64,000 nucleotides of DNA from Owenia fusiformis (Eukaryota > Annelida > Polychaeta > Sabellida > Oweniidae). The position numbers and the translations under genes were made by a program. Shown here one piece after another: positions 9,826 through 21,841 of the stretch. The stretch lies in the NCBI GenBank assembly GCA_903813345.2, contig CAIIXF020000011.1, positions 35,810,166 through 35,874,165 of the forward strand. Direction: 5' to 3'. The notes below the pieces were generated by a model, which was not told the DNA's origin, searched no databases, and saw nothing but the letters and a program-made list of their open reading frames with translations. Positions within the stretch are counted from its first letter, which is position 1. Every line of letters begins with the position of its first letter.

Positions 9826-11885
9826 TATTATTTATCTGATTTCTGTTCAAAATGATCCGTCCAGTTTTGTTTTATGCAAGATGATTATATGGCTGATATT
9901 TTATAAGGTTTAATTAAAACAAACATTCCAAGAGTACAATCCGTCCACAAGGTGCTAAATATTTATCACATTTTGTCCAATTCATGTATATATGCAGCCA
10001 TACTAGGGTACAGGGTGTTCTTTGGGTAACAGAAGTTTGTGGAATACCTTGTGCTGTAGATAGCATTGTAGTCATAGTAGCAGCAACCAGTAAGGTAGTT
10101 TTAAATATTTAATACACACTCCATGATATAAAAGGTTTATATACTATTCAGTATACACTACTGAATGATTAATGAAGACAAAGAAATGGAAAGTCAGTCA
10201 GCCCGATCATGTAGCTCTGTAAAATCATCCAGAAAGAGAGGGATATGGGTTCAACCCTTGCTAGGGTGGACTGATTTTTTCACATCAAATCAAATGACAA
10301 TTTTCCAATTGGCGTACTTTCTCACTGGCGTTATAAGTAGTATAGGATAACCGACTGTTCATTCTGAACCATTCAACCTATGCATAATTTGTAATAATTC
10401 TTCATGATCTCAAAACCAATTTGTAATTCACAAATACATGTATTTGATCATTGTATTGTAATGAAGTCCACAAGTGAATGGTTAAAATTATTTATCTTGT
10501 ATAAAGAGTAACTACAGCAACTGATATTTTCAGTAGATCCTGCCCTCTTTTATGGAGAAAAGAAACTGTATTATATTTGTTAGATTCACGATGTTATATT
10601 ATAGCAGGTGGCAATTTTTTCAAACAGAGGGAGGGTTAATTTATTGTTTTTTTCAAAATAAATGTAAGAGTTTTTGTGTAAACATGGCTACCTAGAACCA
10701 TTATGGTCAATAAACTTAGTTTCTTTGTGCAAATGAAAGAATTTTTTCCTGGATGTATTTTTGCCATATAAGACATATTTAGTGTTTGGAAAAAGGAAAA
10801 ATTTGTTTAAATATTTATCAGGAATCCATGTTTATATTTAGATGTTAATTTCATATAATTACACGTACATGTATGTTTATGATGGATTGTTTATTTCTAT
10901 TTCTATTCATAACCTGCATTGAACTAAACTACATGTTAATATGTTAATGTTCGTCTTTGTACAGTAAACCCAGTGGAAGTGGAATGCCTTTGTTACCTCA
11001 AAATTGTGTTTCATTTTGGAGATGTGTTTTATTTTATATTGTTGAGTTAATGGAAACAGGCCTTTGAAATGTTCCATTTACAGAAATACTGTACTAGATA
11101 TAGTATTCCACTTCACGGGTTTAACTCATACTCTGTTTAAACTCCTCGCGGTTTCTTAAACTCATTGCTGATAAAATTATTCTTATCAGCTTTTGAGATT
11201 CACAATCCAAGAATCAGAGACATAGAGTATGATAAAACAAATGTTAACGATATTGTCAATTAATTCTGCCATTGCTTGGATATTCACAAATATTCAACAT
11301 CAAAGTGTTTTAAACATCAGTTGATTAAATATAAACTCTATTGATGGCCATAAAAGAATAATTTATTAATGCAACTGCTAATGATGAAACATTATGCAAA
11401 ATGAATATTTCCACTATTCTGATTGGTTTTAGAGAAATATGGGTTGACGCATTACAAAGTAACATTGTTATAAGTCAGAAATATTAGCATGTGAATTCAA
11501 GGGGTCAAAAGTTATTAAGGTGAAGATGATATTTCTTCAATTTGATGCTTATAGACTAAGTTTAGTTGGTCTTAATAAAACCATAATGACTCGTGTATGC
11601 TTTAAATAGCCAATTTCTTGTATTTTAGAGAATATATATGGCAAGTTAAAATTAACAAATGTTTTTTGTTTACTAGTATTAATTTCTATCTGAACAGTTT
11701 GTTATGATATATAACAAGGGAAAATACATGCACATAAAAATGAGGATTTAAGGTTTAAATGATAAATGTGTTTTTCAATTTTATTGATATTTACATTTTA
11801 CATTTATGTATAACATAACATGGGTTATTCCTCACATAATGCCAAGTATACAAATACAGTAATATATTAGCCTAATAAAGCAAAC

Positions 11886-12342
11886 TGAAAATGATATGAA
11901 ACTGAGACTTCCCATTTAATTTCAAGACAACACAATGGCAAATAATCTACAAGCAACTAAACTGTGAATTAAACATAGGGTGATTCAAAGAAATGCAACC
12001 CTATAACTTTGGAATTTTTTCTCAATTTCAACGGAATCTACAGGAATTTTCTCTACAATATAATTGAGAAATAGATTCCAATATTAGAGAATTGTATTTT
12101 TGCATTACCAAGCTACAATTGTTGCTAATGGTAGAAAGTGGCTAACTGTTTGGATGCCTCAAGCAAGCAGGCCCATCAGAACCAGACAACAACTATATAG
12201 CACTTTCAAAACGTTCAAAGTGCGATAAAAAAGTGAATCAAAAGATATAGACTTCCGCTTTTCTTCGACACTGAAAATGATATGAAACTGAGACTTCCCA
12301 TTTAATTTCAAGACAACACAATGATCTACAAGCAACTAAACT
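11886..12342. repeat. Duplicated flanking blocks beside the mariner relic
   Basis: A block containing ATGATATGAAACTGAGACTT and GCAACTAAACT occurs at about 11889-11962 and again at 12276-12343. A second block, starting TATATAGCACTTTCAAAAC and including AGACTTCCGCTTTTCTT, occurs at about 12193-12270 and again at 13281-13357, on either side of the transposon. The region was duplicated before or during the insertions. Confidence 0.75.
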
Positions 12343-13280
12343 AACTCGGTCAATTTTGCATATTTTGAAATTTCAGAATTATTTAGTCCATTCAATGTGA
12401 ATTTTGTTGTGAAAGTTTGATAATAATCTACCAATTGAGTCAAAAACTACAGCTCCTTAAAAAACATGCGCAAATCTCATCTCTATGCACAATTCAATCC
12501 GGCAAACAAAGCTGTTGATGATCCTCCTACACACATGTCTTTCTGAATGGACAAGTTTGTTCCAAGAACAATTGCTACTGGGGCTTACATCCTCCTGATG
12601 AAGTGTTACATCATCCATTGCATTCTGAACAATGCACTCCCTGGGTGGTAATGAGGAAACATGGAATCATCAGTCCCTTTTGGTTCGAAGGTGACTGGGG
12701 ACTTGCTATCACCATGAACAAGGACCAGTAAGTTCTCACCAAGTTTTGGAGGTCACTAAGCACCAGAAGGGACATCTAAGAAGATAATTAAGCAGTGGTT
12801 TCAACAAGCCCATACCACCCCAACACTGCAAATGATATGCTGAAAGGGTTTAGGCAATGCTTTGGTGGTCAGCTCATCAGTTGCAGAACGCAAACCATAT
12901 GGGCAGCTCATTCACCTGATCTAAATCCCCCAAGTTTTCATCTTTGAGGATTTCTCAAAGCCAATGTGTATACTGACAGGCCCTTAACAATCTTAAGAGG
13001 GCAATACCTACCCCAATATTTACCATTCACATTAATGTGTATAGGTAAGGGTCATTAACAACTTTGTTCGCAGGATTCGTTTGTGTATAGAGAGAAGTGC
13101 CCACTTTGAGCATATTTTGTAAAGACTGTAGTTTTTGACACAATAAACAGATTATCATCAAACTTTCAGAACAAAATTCACATTGAATGAACTAAATAAT
13201 TCTCAAATTTCAAGGCAAAATATGCAAAATTGACCGAGTTATTCAACTTTCTTACGGTCCTGTTTTTTTTGGACACCCTG
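12343..13280 (+). mobile_element. Degenerate Tc1/mariner-type element, copy 1
   Basis: The right end is GGACACCCTG followed by TA. The left end has lost about 45 bp of the terminal repeat seen in the copy at 47644-48640. On the plus strand it encodes broken transposase pieces, including [21 protein letters not shown] and NNFVRRIRLCIERSAHFEH, which fit the C-terminal half of an IS630/Tc1/mariner DDE transposase. Several stops interrupt it. The left arm carries a second, diverged transposase 3' end in the opposite orientation. Confidence 0.85.
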
Positions 13281-13587
13281 TATATAGCACTTTCAAAACT
13301 TTCAAAGTGCAATAAAAAAGTGAATCAAAAGAAATAGACTTCCGCTTTTCTTTGACACTGGAATAACATGTCAACCAATTTAATTCTTATCTTTTTATCT
13401 TCATGATTCAGGCATTTACTTTCATGAGATATGACTTTGTTTGGCAATATGGCACCTGTCAAGAACCCAGAACCTTAATTATGCAAAATAATTCCAAAGA
13501 ACCACCTGTGCAATAAGCAATGTATACCATCAGAGCTGCATAAAGTACATTATACTACAATAACTTTGAGCTAGCATCAACATTGTA

Positions 13588-13898
13588 TTATGAATCTGAG
13601 CTAGCTTTTACAAAATTCATCATCATTGCTTTTTTCTTAGGAGGTTCAGCATTGTCATCTTTCTTAATCTCCTCTTGTAAATTATCCTTAACTTCAACTT
13701 CTGAGTCTTTATCAGTCTCTTCAGACTTCTCTGTTTTTTCCTCTGTTTTGTCTTTGATTGGTTCACTGTCTTTATGGGTGTCGGCTTCTGGATTGAAGCC
13801 AATGCCGACATGTTTACGTGCTGCTCCACTGAGTTTGTGCTCTAAGCTTTGAGTAAATTGTTCTTCCAGATCATGCTTTGTTTTCTCAACCTCCTCCT
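13588..13898 (-). CDS. SMAP: SMAP exon 4, acidic C-terminus
   Basis: The acceptor is ATTTTCAG, phase 1 in, and the stop TAA is at 13590-13588. It encodes EEEVEKTKHDLEEQF, LSGAARKHVGIGF, a long Lys/Glu/Asp-rich stretch and the end motif MMMNFVKASSDS. Confidence 0.92.
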
Positions 13899-16034
13899 CT
13901 GAAAATAAACACAGAGCGATGTTAGAGATAAATTCATACTTATTATCAGACACAAACACAATGTTTTAACGACTTGGACTTTTTTGTTTTGTATTTGGTT
14001 CGTAGTTCAAAGGTAATTACCAATCACAACTAAAGCAGTTTTTATTTTGCTGATTCACATTTTATAACTTATAACATATTCAAATATGAATCCAGTTTAC
14101 ACAAAAACCCAAATTCTACACTGGTGGGACTTGAACAGGACATGTTCGGATCTGGGAATCAACAAGGGGGGGGGGGCAAATTTCTGGTCAGAGAAAAAAC
14201 GCTTAAAAAATTTTGAAATTTTGAGACCCATTTTCTCCAAAATTTAGCCTGAAATTAAAAAATAAGGCCTTACAAGGCCCAATTATGGCCAGAAAGGCCC
14301 ACTTTTAAGGGCCTTAAGGCCTTTTTTGGCCCAAATTTTTTTGAGCCCACCCCCAGCCCCCCCCCCCCCCCCAGTGACATGTACATGATGATTTTTGTTC
14401 TAAAGCCTTTTTTCATTCAGTTTTTGATCCCATTTCATGTATCTTTTCAATTTTGAAAAGCTTTACTCACTAGATTCATTGCCCTAAGTCTAACAGTTTA
14501 ACAATATGATCTTAGTACAGCAGACTAAAAATGGGAAAGTAATGTACTCAATTAAGTACTCACCAGTTTTTCCATGGTGTGTTTTGTTTTCTCCAATCAC
14601 AAATTTCCCATGATGCTCTTTCTGGAAATCATTCAGTTATTCATCAGGTAATTTAATTAAAACAATAAGCTCTGAGAGGAAATACAACATTGGACAAGAT
14701 TTTACTAGTCACTTAAAATAATCAGGTTTGTCAAAGTAATGTAGTGACATTTGGAAAATGGGACAGCACTTGCAATTGTTGACCTCACCGATTGAAGTAC
14801 ATATGCAATTTGGTAGCCTAAGTACCACCTCAGTGAGTTAGTGAAGAGCAGTGTATCCAATCCAAGACTTCATGAAATCATTTAAAATGATGTATCTTGA
14901 TCCTTAAGTATAAACAAGAACTCAGAGTGCAATTTATCAATTTGAACTATTTCATTTGACAGAATGACTTTATAGCATTCTTTAGGTCTTTAGGAAATGG
15001 ATCAAGACGGACCTGATTACATGAAAGTCAAATGATGAATTTGAAAATATTCACAATTGCCCATGGGTTTTATTTGAGTGATTAAAGTATACCTTTAAAT
15101 GATAATTTTACCTTTGCTCCACCCATTAATCTTAAGAATTTATTCTTTCGTTCCTCATCTCCAAGATCAGCTTTTTCCCATTCATTGGCAGATTGGACCT
15201 AAAAGTAAAAAACAGGATATTGAAGATTGAAAATCAATTTTAAAGAAGTAATGCTGATCTACTCTCTGCTTTTGAATTTGTCAGAGGCAGGTTATTCTAA
15301 ATACATTTTTAATAGCTAAGCCCTTGTCCACATCAAAGATGTGGTGGTACGGAGCTTCCTTACATTGGGTATTGTGACATGAAAGTAACAAGTAGCTAAC
15401 ATTGACATGGTTGTGAAGGAGGACGAGCTTTTAAAAAAAATTGGTCAATTTAAAGTAAGTTCAAAGACGTTGATTTCAGTTTTTGCACTCTTTATATCTC
15501 GAAATCGGTGTAAGATTTTAATAAAAAGTCAGTAACTAATACATGGTATATGTGGAATCTTTAGAGGGATGTTAATATCCTGATTTTCAACCAAGTAACG
15601 GACTTCGTTTACATGTACGGTATCCGTGTGATGATTCCGACCAAAATGCTTTCGTTTTTGGCATTCGGTTTTTTGCTGTATCGGTGATCACTTTTTTTGA
15701 AGCTTTTCTAAAGGAATATTTTTTCTTGACAATAATCAGATTATGCGTATTTGCGTGACATTAGGCTATCTGTCACGCAAAAAAAACTGGCGTGATTTCA
15801 AAATTTGCAGCTAATGCGTGATAAATACGCAAATTGTGGGACAGTTGGACGGCCTGTATTCAGGTCTGAAGTAATTGTTGTATTGCACTAATCTTTATGT
15901 ATACTGATAGGCCTAGAGTAGACAATAAAAATGACAACAACAATAAGCATCACCTCATTCTCCAGTGCTCGTTTTTCTCCCTTGGCATCGTTATTATCCG
16001 TAGTTGTGCTGTTAGATTCTCTGTTTGCACTCAT
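13588..16034 (-). CDS. SMAP: Small acidic protein (SMAP / C11orf58 family), complete
   Basis: Four coding exons on the minus strand: 16034-15954, 15198-15112, 14621-14564 and 13898-13588, giving 537 nt and 178 aa. The protein starts MSANRES, has the family core ERKNKFLRLMG, a VIGENK segment, LSGAARKHVGIGF, an Asp/Glu/Lys-rich linker, and ends MMMNFVKASSDS. The same landmarks in the same order define vertebrate SMAP, which has a similar length (about 183 aa). Its molecular role is poorly defined. No domain with known catalysis is visible and the protein looks largely disordered. It is head-to-head with the eL42 gene. No clear polyadenylation signal was seen just downstream. Confidence 0.9.
14564..14621 (-). 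CDS. SMAP: SMAP exon 3
   Basis: The acceptor is TTTCCAG and the donor GTGAGT. It encodes KEHHGKFVIGENKTHHGKT and one further base. The intron on its 3' side (13899-14563) contains a G-run at about 14165 and a C-run at about 14358, which look like a small low-complexity insertion. Confidence 0.85.
15112..15198 (-). CDS. SMAP: SMAP exon 2: conserved ERKNKFLRLMG core
   Basis: The acceptor is ACTTTTAG and the donor AAG|GTAAAA. The 29 codons include WEKADLGDEERKNKFLRLMG, the most conserved block of the family. Both ends are phase 0. Confidence 0.93.
15954..16034 (-). CDS. SMAP: SMAP exon 1
   Basis: The ATG is at 16034-16032 and the donor GAG|GTGATG. It encodes 27 residues, MSANRESNS, then a Thr/Asn/Asp stretch and KRALENE. 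The MSA.RES start matches the family, which supports the chosen start. Intron 1 (15199-15953) shows nothing recognisable. Confidence 0.88.
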
Positions 16035-16339
16035 TGTCGACACCTATCTATACGAAAAAGCTTTATCTGAGTTTGTATTTTCGCAATATTCGACAAAGCG
16101 TGAATATTATTTTTTTCAAAAACGGGCACTTGTCTGTCCGGGCCTAACGTAGCCCATCAGAAATATGAAGACACTGTCTAAGAACCAGGAAAATCTATAA
16201 TTATATATATTAATTAAAAATTAATAAATTTTTTACTTGAAATAATTTAAATCTGCAGATAACTGGATAAAAAGATGAGAAATATGAATTCAGTCCGTAA
16301 TACTTATTTTACTTCCTTTCGGCCATATTGCTTTTAAAA
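16035..16339. promoter_or_regulatory. Bidirectional promoter between SMAP and eL42
   Basis: The two start codons are divergent and about 305 bp apart, so the 5' UTRs and both promoters must share this interval. On the eL42 side a pyrimidine tract, CTTCCTTTC (16312-16320), lies about 20 bases before the ATG and fits a 5' TOP tract, the translational control element of ribosomal protein mRNAs. ACTTCCTTTCGGCCATATTG resembles ETS/YY1-type motifs. The middle is very AT-rich. Confidence 0.7.
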
Positions 16340-16342
16340 ATG
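16340..16342 (+). CDS. RPL36A: eL42 exon 1 (start codon only)
   Basis: The coding part of exon 1 is exactly the ATG, followed by donor GTGAGA at 16343. The next exon then supplies VNIPKQRK in phase 0. This layout, with the ATG at the end of a TOP-type first exon, is common in ribosomal protein genes. Confidence 0.85.
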
Positions 16343-18984
16343 GTGAGAATTTTGAATACCTTTGAAAATCCATCAACATCGCCTTTATCTACAGCATTAT
16401 TTCAGTTTTTTGTCCATATTCCAATATTTGTATGTTCCATCTTTATTTATATTGCAACGTACATGAGATATCTCCCTGCATTCTTAGAGAAAAACAAATA
16501 ATATTCACATTTTAGACCACAAAAATATATTTTTCTAAAAATTGTCTCCAGTTTTATATGATTTCTATTGCACCAATGACATAACTCTTAGCATTGATGA
16601 AACATTGAATTGTTGAAAAAACTCAAGTTTATTTGTTGCCTGAAATCCACCTTTTGTCACTCCAGGTAAACATACCGAAGCAGCGTAAAACCTTCTGTAA
16701 GGGACAGAAGTGCAAGAAGCATTCTCTCCACAGAGTGTCCCAGTACAAGACTGGCAAGGCCTCGCTTGTATCACAAGGTTTGTGTTTTTGTTATTTCACT
16801 GTCTAGGTGTCCATGACTCCACATTGAAATAAATAATAACAAATAATAGAGCTTCTCCAATTAGGATTGACTGACACACTACCAAAAGTCAATGGAAAAT
16901 TATCCTTAAACTTACTCACTTCGAGAGCCATGTTAGATTTTGAAACTTATTGCTCTCAAACGGAGAAATGGACAGCTGAACAATAGTGACCTTTGAAACA
17001 CTAATTAAGTCGATCAGCGGCTTACTTTTGTTCTCTAGAGTCTATTTCACTGTTTAATTGCGCCAGTAAAACCTAAAAAATAAGAAATCAAAATATCATT
17101 ATGCAATAATATATGGAAAAATATATTCCTATTGTACATGAATGACATTTGTATATCTTGGATTGCTTCTAGTTTGGCTTATAAAGTGTTTGGCCTCTTA
17201 TACTTGGATGCGTCTCTGCCATGTTATTTTCAATAAGATAACCTGGCTGGAATTCTTCAAATTACAAGAGGGCACAGGCTTATTGCACAAAAAACTAAAA
17301 AATCTGAAATATACAAATGTCATTCATGTACAATATGAGTATACTTTTCCATATATTATTTCACAATGGTCTCCCGATTTCTTATTTTTGGGGTTCTACT
17401 GACAGTGAAATGGACTCTACTTCCATCTGATATTATCTTTTATCAAACATATGCTGTATTTATCATAGAATAGAATCAATTTCAGCTAGAGTTGGCGTGG
17501 AAAATTTCAATCAGCGATTATCTGCCAGATTAAGCTCGGATCCGTTGATTACGATCCATTGATTGGTCAATGCAATGTGCACCGGAAGAAATAACTTTTG
17601 TTTAAATTACAATAATTTCTAATAAGTAAGTGTCAAAGTTACCCCGTCCATTATGTCAACATTACCCCATACTTCGATATTACACCCCTTTGCCCTATTG
17701 TGCTAAGATTCCATTTGAATCTATTCCAGTAATATACATTTGCTTTTATAGGAAAGAGGCGTTACGACAGAAAACAGAAAGGATATGGAGGTCAAACAAA
17801 ACCTATATTCAGGAAGAAGGTAAGGCTTGTAACCATCAATTTGATTAATAGAGAACACAAAATAAAGAACTATTGAACGCACAGAACGCACAGATGCATA
17901 AATGTGATCCTTTAGTCAACATCAATATTCTGTCATATTATGAATATTTATGCTGTAAGTCAACTTGATTTGGCAGTTGCAAAAATTGCCAATCCATGTC
18001 TTTGTCAATTTTTCAGAGAGATCCCCTAGAAATATTATGTCCAGTATAAATGCACATTCAGTTATCTGCGTCTCTTTATATATTTTAAAAGTGCAAAATT
18101 TTAGATTATTACTGCAATATGTCAATTCTGTCTGGGATAAGAAAGGGTGGATGCTGTTTGGTTGATCATAATCTACTAAATTTGCCAAATTCAATCTTAG
18201 TTAATTTTCCCTTTTTGTCCAAGTCGGCAAATTAAGTTGCTCCAAATTATTCATTTTTAACTCTCTTCCAGGCCAAAACAACAAGGAAAATTGTGTTGAA
18301 AATGGAATGCACAGAATGCAAATATAGGAAACAGCTCCCCATCAAGAGAACTAAACATTTTGAATTGGGAGGAGACAAGAAAAAGAAGGTATGTACAGAA
18401 TTACTTTATTTTAACAATTATTCTAGATTAACTTGAATGAATGTTTCTTGGCTTTTTAATAGTTATACTTAAATTCTAGTCAGATGATAGTGTTTGGAAT
18501 AAAGTATATTATACTCAAAATTTGTAACTATTATCTTAATAAAACTACCAAATCCCATCTGAAAGTTCATTTCCACTCTCACTATTGAATGGATGGACAA
18601 TGCTAAGAGCAAACATTTCCTAAACTGAAGTGGGGGCCTCAGGCTTATCTCCATGGAATTGAAACCTGATACCCCAATCCCTCCTCCCTACTTTACAAAA
18701 CCCTTTGGAGATCTGCTTTAAATGGGCTTATTAGCCTTTTGCAGATTATTGATGTAGTTGTAGATCACTGATCATGATGCTGCACCATTTTTACCCAGGC
18801 CTCTCATTTGTCTCAATTTTATTATATTCAGCAATTCGGCAGTGATTTCAAATGCTAACTCTTCAGCTCTTAGCATTTGAAAACCCTTTAACCTTCTCCA
18901 TTTGTGTTCTGTGGTCTATGGTGTATAAAAACGTATGCTTAACATTGTTGTTTTACTTTCCAGGGCCAAATGATCCAGTTCTAG
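16340..18984 (+). CDS. RPL36A: Ribosomal protein eL42 (RPL36A), complete
   Basis: Five coding exons: 16340-16342 (only the ATG), 16666-16777, 17752-17819, 18272-18388 and 18964-18984, giving 321 nt and 106 aa, the standard family length. The protein opens [20 protein letters not shown], carries [17 protein letters not shown] and ends [18 protein letters not shown]. Four zinc-ligand cysteines are present as C-x4-C in the N-terminal half and C-x2-C (MECTECKYR) in the C-terminal half. It is a component of the large cytosolic ribosomal subunit near the E site. A TOP-like tract precedes the start and AATAAA follows at 19045-19050. Confidence 0.96.
16666..16777 (+). CDS. RPL36A: eL42 exon 2
   Basis: The acceptor is CTCCAG and the donor GTTTGT. 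It encodes [19 protein letters not shown] through ASLVSQ, phase 0 in and phase 1 out, with the first cysteine pair. Confidence 0.93.
17105..17360. mobile_element. Inverted-repeat MITE in eL42 intron 2
   Basis: About 50 bp at the left end (starting AATAATATATGGAAAA) is repeated in reverse complement at the right end (ending TTTTCCATATATTATT) with few mismatches. The inner part includes ATACAAATGTCATTCATGTA. The 256-bp unit is non-coding and could fold as a long hairpin. No convincing target duplication was seen. Confidence 0.7.
17752..17819 (+). CDS. RPL36A: eL42 exon 3
   Basis: The acceptor is TTTATAG and the donor GTAAGG. It encodes [17 protein letters not shown] and IFRKK. Phase 1 in, phase 0 out. 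Confidence 0.93.
18272..18388 (+). CDS. RPL36A: eL42 exon 4
   Basis: The acceptor is CTTCCAG and the donor GTATGT. The 39 codons, [20 protein letters not shown] and [11 protein letters not shown], hold the second zinc-ligand pair. Phase 0 on both sides. Confidence 0.95.
18964..18984 (+). CDS. RPL36A: eL42 exon 5
   Basis: The acceptor is TTTCCAG. It encodes GQMIQF and a TAG stop at 18982-18984. The C-terminal GQ.IQF is invariant in the family. It is too short to be found as an open frame but is fixed by homology and phase. Confidence 0.93.
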   Translation, partial: GQMIQF

Positions 18985-19044
18985 AGTTGGAGACAATTGG
19001 ACTAACTATTGGACTATTCCTATTCTGTGTATACACATCTGTAA

Positions 19045-19050
19045 AATAAA
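19045..19050 (+). terminator. Polyadenylation signal of eL42
   Basis: AATAAA lies 61 bases after the stop codon, followed by GT-rich sequence. From 19051 to 20834 nothing else is recognisable. Confidence 0.75.
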
Positions 19051-20834
19051 GGAGAGTGAAATGAGAATGAAATGTTTTGTTATTTTTGTGATGGAGCTTT
19101 TCCATGTCCCATAATGACAGAATGATTGCATGCTAACATGAGGGAGCAAAAAGGTGGAATAAATTAGGAATTGAACATGTTGGAGACACTCAAAGGCTCA
19201 GAGATATGTTGAGGAGTTTGTACATTCAAAGAAGGATATGTAAAATGTTAAAACCTCGAAACCATGAGAAATATACAAAACACATCTTGAAAAAGTGGCA
19301 CATTATGAATGTGAAATGATTTCTACCATTTTGGTTTTTGCAGTTCATACATTGAAATATTGCAGATTGTGAAAATAGAGGGCTAAGGTATTTGATCTAT
19401 GTGATCTGCAAAGTCATTTAAGGTTAGAGTTGATCTGTTCGTTGCCATGCAATTATTGCATGAACATCTCATAAAAAATCTCCAGATAAACTTGTAATTT
19501 TGCCGGGAATGAATGTGGGTACAAGTAACATAGCATTTTATTCAAAGAAAAATAAGTTATAGTATATTCAGAAAACTGTGAGTCTGATGAATTCATTAGA
19601 GCAATAAATATGTTTTCAAGGCAATCAATTATGCAGCTATGAAAGTGATAACTTGAGAGGTTTGAGGTATACGGACTTGAAATTCGTATAGTGATATACA
19701 TAAAAAGTAGTACTTGTGCATCATTAAACTTAGGGCAATATTGTTTTCAATGGACTTGAGTGCAAACAGAAGGTGCAATAATGTATTACTGCCTCATCTA
19801 TCTGAAAGGAAATCTTGTTATGAAAATACTTCAAAAGAAAACTGTTTTATGTAAATTCACTGACCTAAAATGTATCTATGTTAGAGCTTATACATTTACA
19901 GGATGAAAGGGAAAATCAATAGACAAGTCTAGTATTCAGCAGCCACCTATTGATTATGATGTTATACCTAAAGTCTTTGGCAGATATTGGATAAATTAGT
20001 ATTTCTAAACTTTGCTGCCTGCAAAGTATGACATCTTAAATCTATTATGTTCCCCAGTCTCCTTGGTTCACTCAAAAGCTCTGAAACTTACATTTTTGCT
20101 TGGATCTTTCATCCAAAGGAGAGTAAATGTATATTTATTAAAGGATTTAACCCTGTACTCTGTGCATTGTGTGCTAAATATATCCATTGAAGGTGTCGGT
20201 TCCAAATCTGCATGAATGCGCAGTGGGAGTGCAAATTTTATGAAACAATGCCTGAGTGGAACGAAGCAGCCACAATGTATTGAGTCACTCCTGGACTTAA
20301 ATTCTTTTACACATTGCAAAATATATTCTAGGAAATCACGTAAAAGATACAAATTCACTGAAAGAATATATTATCAATGAAAATTTTTTCAAGGGCCAAG
20401 TTGGCAAAGTATCAATTTCAATTTGGAGAGTCAAGTTATCACCTTGACAACTGAATTGGTAATAAAATGCACTGGAGTTATATCTGAGACTTACATGTTA
20501 TATAAGATACTATGTTTTGAATGGCTTGAATTGGACACACCTTGCCTAGGGCTATGTGCACGAATTATGTACATGTAGTTATCAACTGCGATAAATTTTT
20601 TCAAAAAAAGCTTCATGAGATATTGGGAAGACTCCTCCAATTTCAATATTGTCAGTCTGTTACAAATCCATACATTATCCATTTAATATCATTGTCCAAC
20701 TCAGTAACCTTTCCATTTTGCTATAATAAGTATTAGTTCTGGAAGAAGGTATCCTATATGATCCAGATCTTTTTGTTGTGTTGTGTCTTACGTTGTAATA
20801 ATTCCCACTGGACATGGGTTTAGAGAATCAGCAA

Positions 20835-21195
20835 TGGTAGTGGTACATCTGGCTGGCTAAGTGTCTGTCTATTTTATTCTTGAACTGGTTGATACTTTCC
20901 ACATCAATGGCAGACTGGGGTAGACTGTTGCAGGTGTTAACAATTCTGTTGCCAAGGACGTTTTTTCTCACATCAAGTCTGCTGTATCTTTGATTTAATT
21001 TTTCTGTGTTTCCTCTTGTCCTGGTATTATCTGATTTCTGGGCGATGTCACTGATTTGTATTCGGTCGTAACCTTTGAGAATCTTGAAGATTTGATGAGA
21101 TCACCCCTCGGCCTTGTTCTATACAGTAAAGAGGGAAGTTTTAGTTGTCTCATTAAAACATCATATAAAACATCCAATCCAAGAAGCATATATGA
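20835..21195 (-). pseudogene. LINE (non-LTR retrotransposon) ORF2 C-terminal fragment
   Basis: On the minus strand, in two frames joined by a frameshift near 21005, it reads LLYRTRPRGDLI, then RYSRLDVRKNVLGNRIVNTC and NSLPQSAIDVES. This is the usual C-terminal region after the reverse transcriptase of CR1/Jockey-type elements (RRGDLI, RKNFF, WNSLP). It is truncated at both ends and adjacent to a MITE. Confidence 0.75.
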
Positions 21196-21197
21196 TA

Positions 21198-21841
21198 CAG
21201 GGTGTCCCGAAAGTATGGGTCCTCCCCTAGGCAGACATATTCCAGTGTCCTCATAGTATGTGTCATATATCATTTTAAAGCTCATCCAAAGTTACATTGA
21301 TTTGCCAAGTATCATGGTTTAACTCCCAAATGGGAAAAAGTTACAGTCATTTTAAAAGTTAGTGTTTTGTCAAAATAAAGTTCAATTTTACACCACATTA
21401 CTAGTCAATGAGTCCCCCCTTGGCCATGTTAACAGCAGCAATTATCTTCAGATATGACCTTAAAAGCCCTTCAAATAGGGGTGTTGAATTTTATATCCCT
21501 CTTAAAACCTATTAAGGCACTTTAGAAGAGTTTACTTAGAGATTGTACCCTCACCATTCTCTTTTTCTAACTACATATCCATCCGACCCGAAATGAATTG
21601 CTGCTGTTAAGATGGCCCGGAAGGACACATTGACTAGTGATTTGGTGTAAAATTGAACTTAATTTTGACCAAACACTAAATTTTGAAATGCCTGTAATTT
21701 TTTCACATTTGAGAGTTGAACCATGATACTTGGCAAATCAATGTAACTTTGGATAAGCTTTAAAATGATATATCACACATACTATGACGACACTGGTATA
21801 TGTCTGCCTAGGGGGGGGGCCCATACTTTCGGGACACCCTG
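21198..21841. mobile_element. TA-flanked MITE with long inverted ends, 644 bp
   Basis: The left end is CAGGGTGTCCCGAAAGTATG and the right end is its inverse (CATACTTTCGGGACACCCTG). The inverted similarity extends about 130 bp inward (CAAGTATCATGGTT on both sides). TA is present at both flanks. There is no transposase frame, so it is a non-autonomous Tc1/mariner-type element. Confidence 0.85.

Noticed and set aside
10165-10350. 61-codon plus-strand frame in intergenic DNA
   Set aside because: There are no motifs, splice sites or nearby signals to support it.
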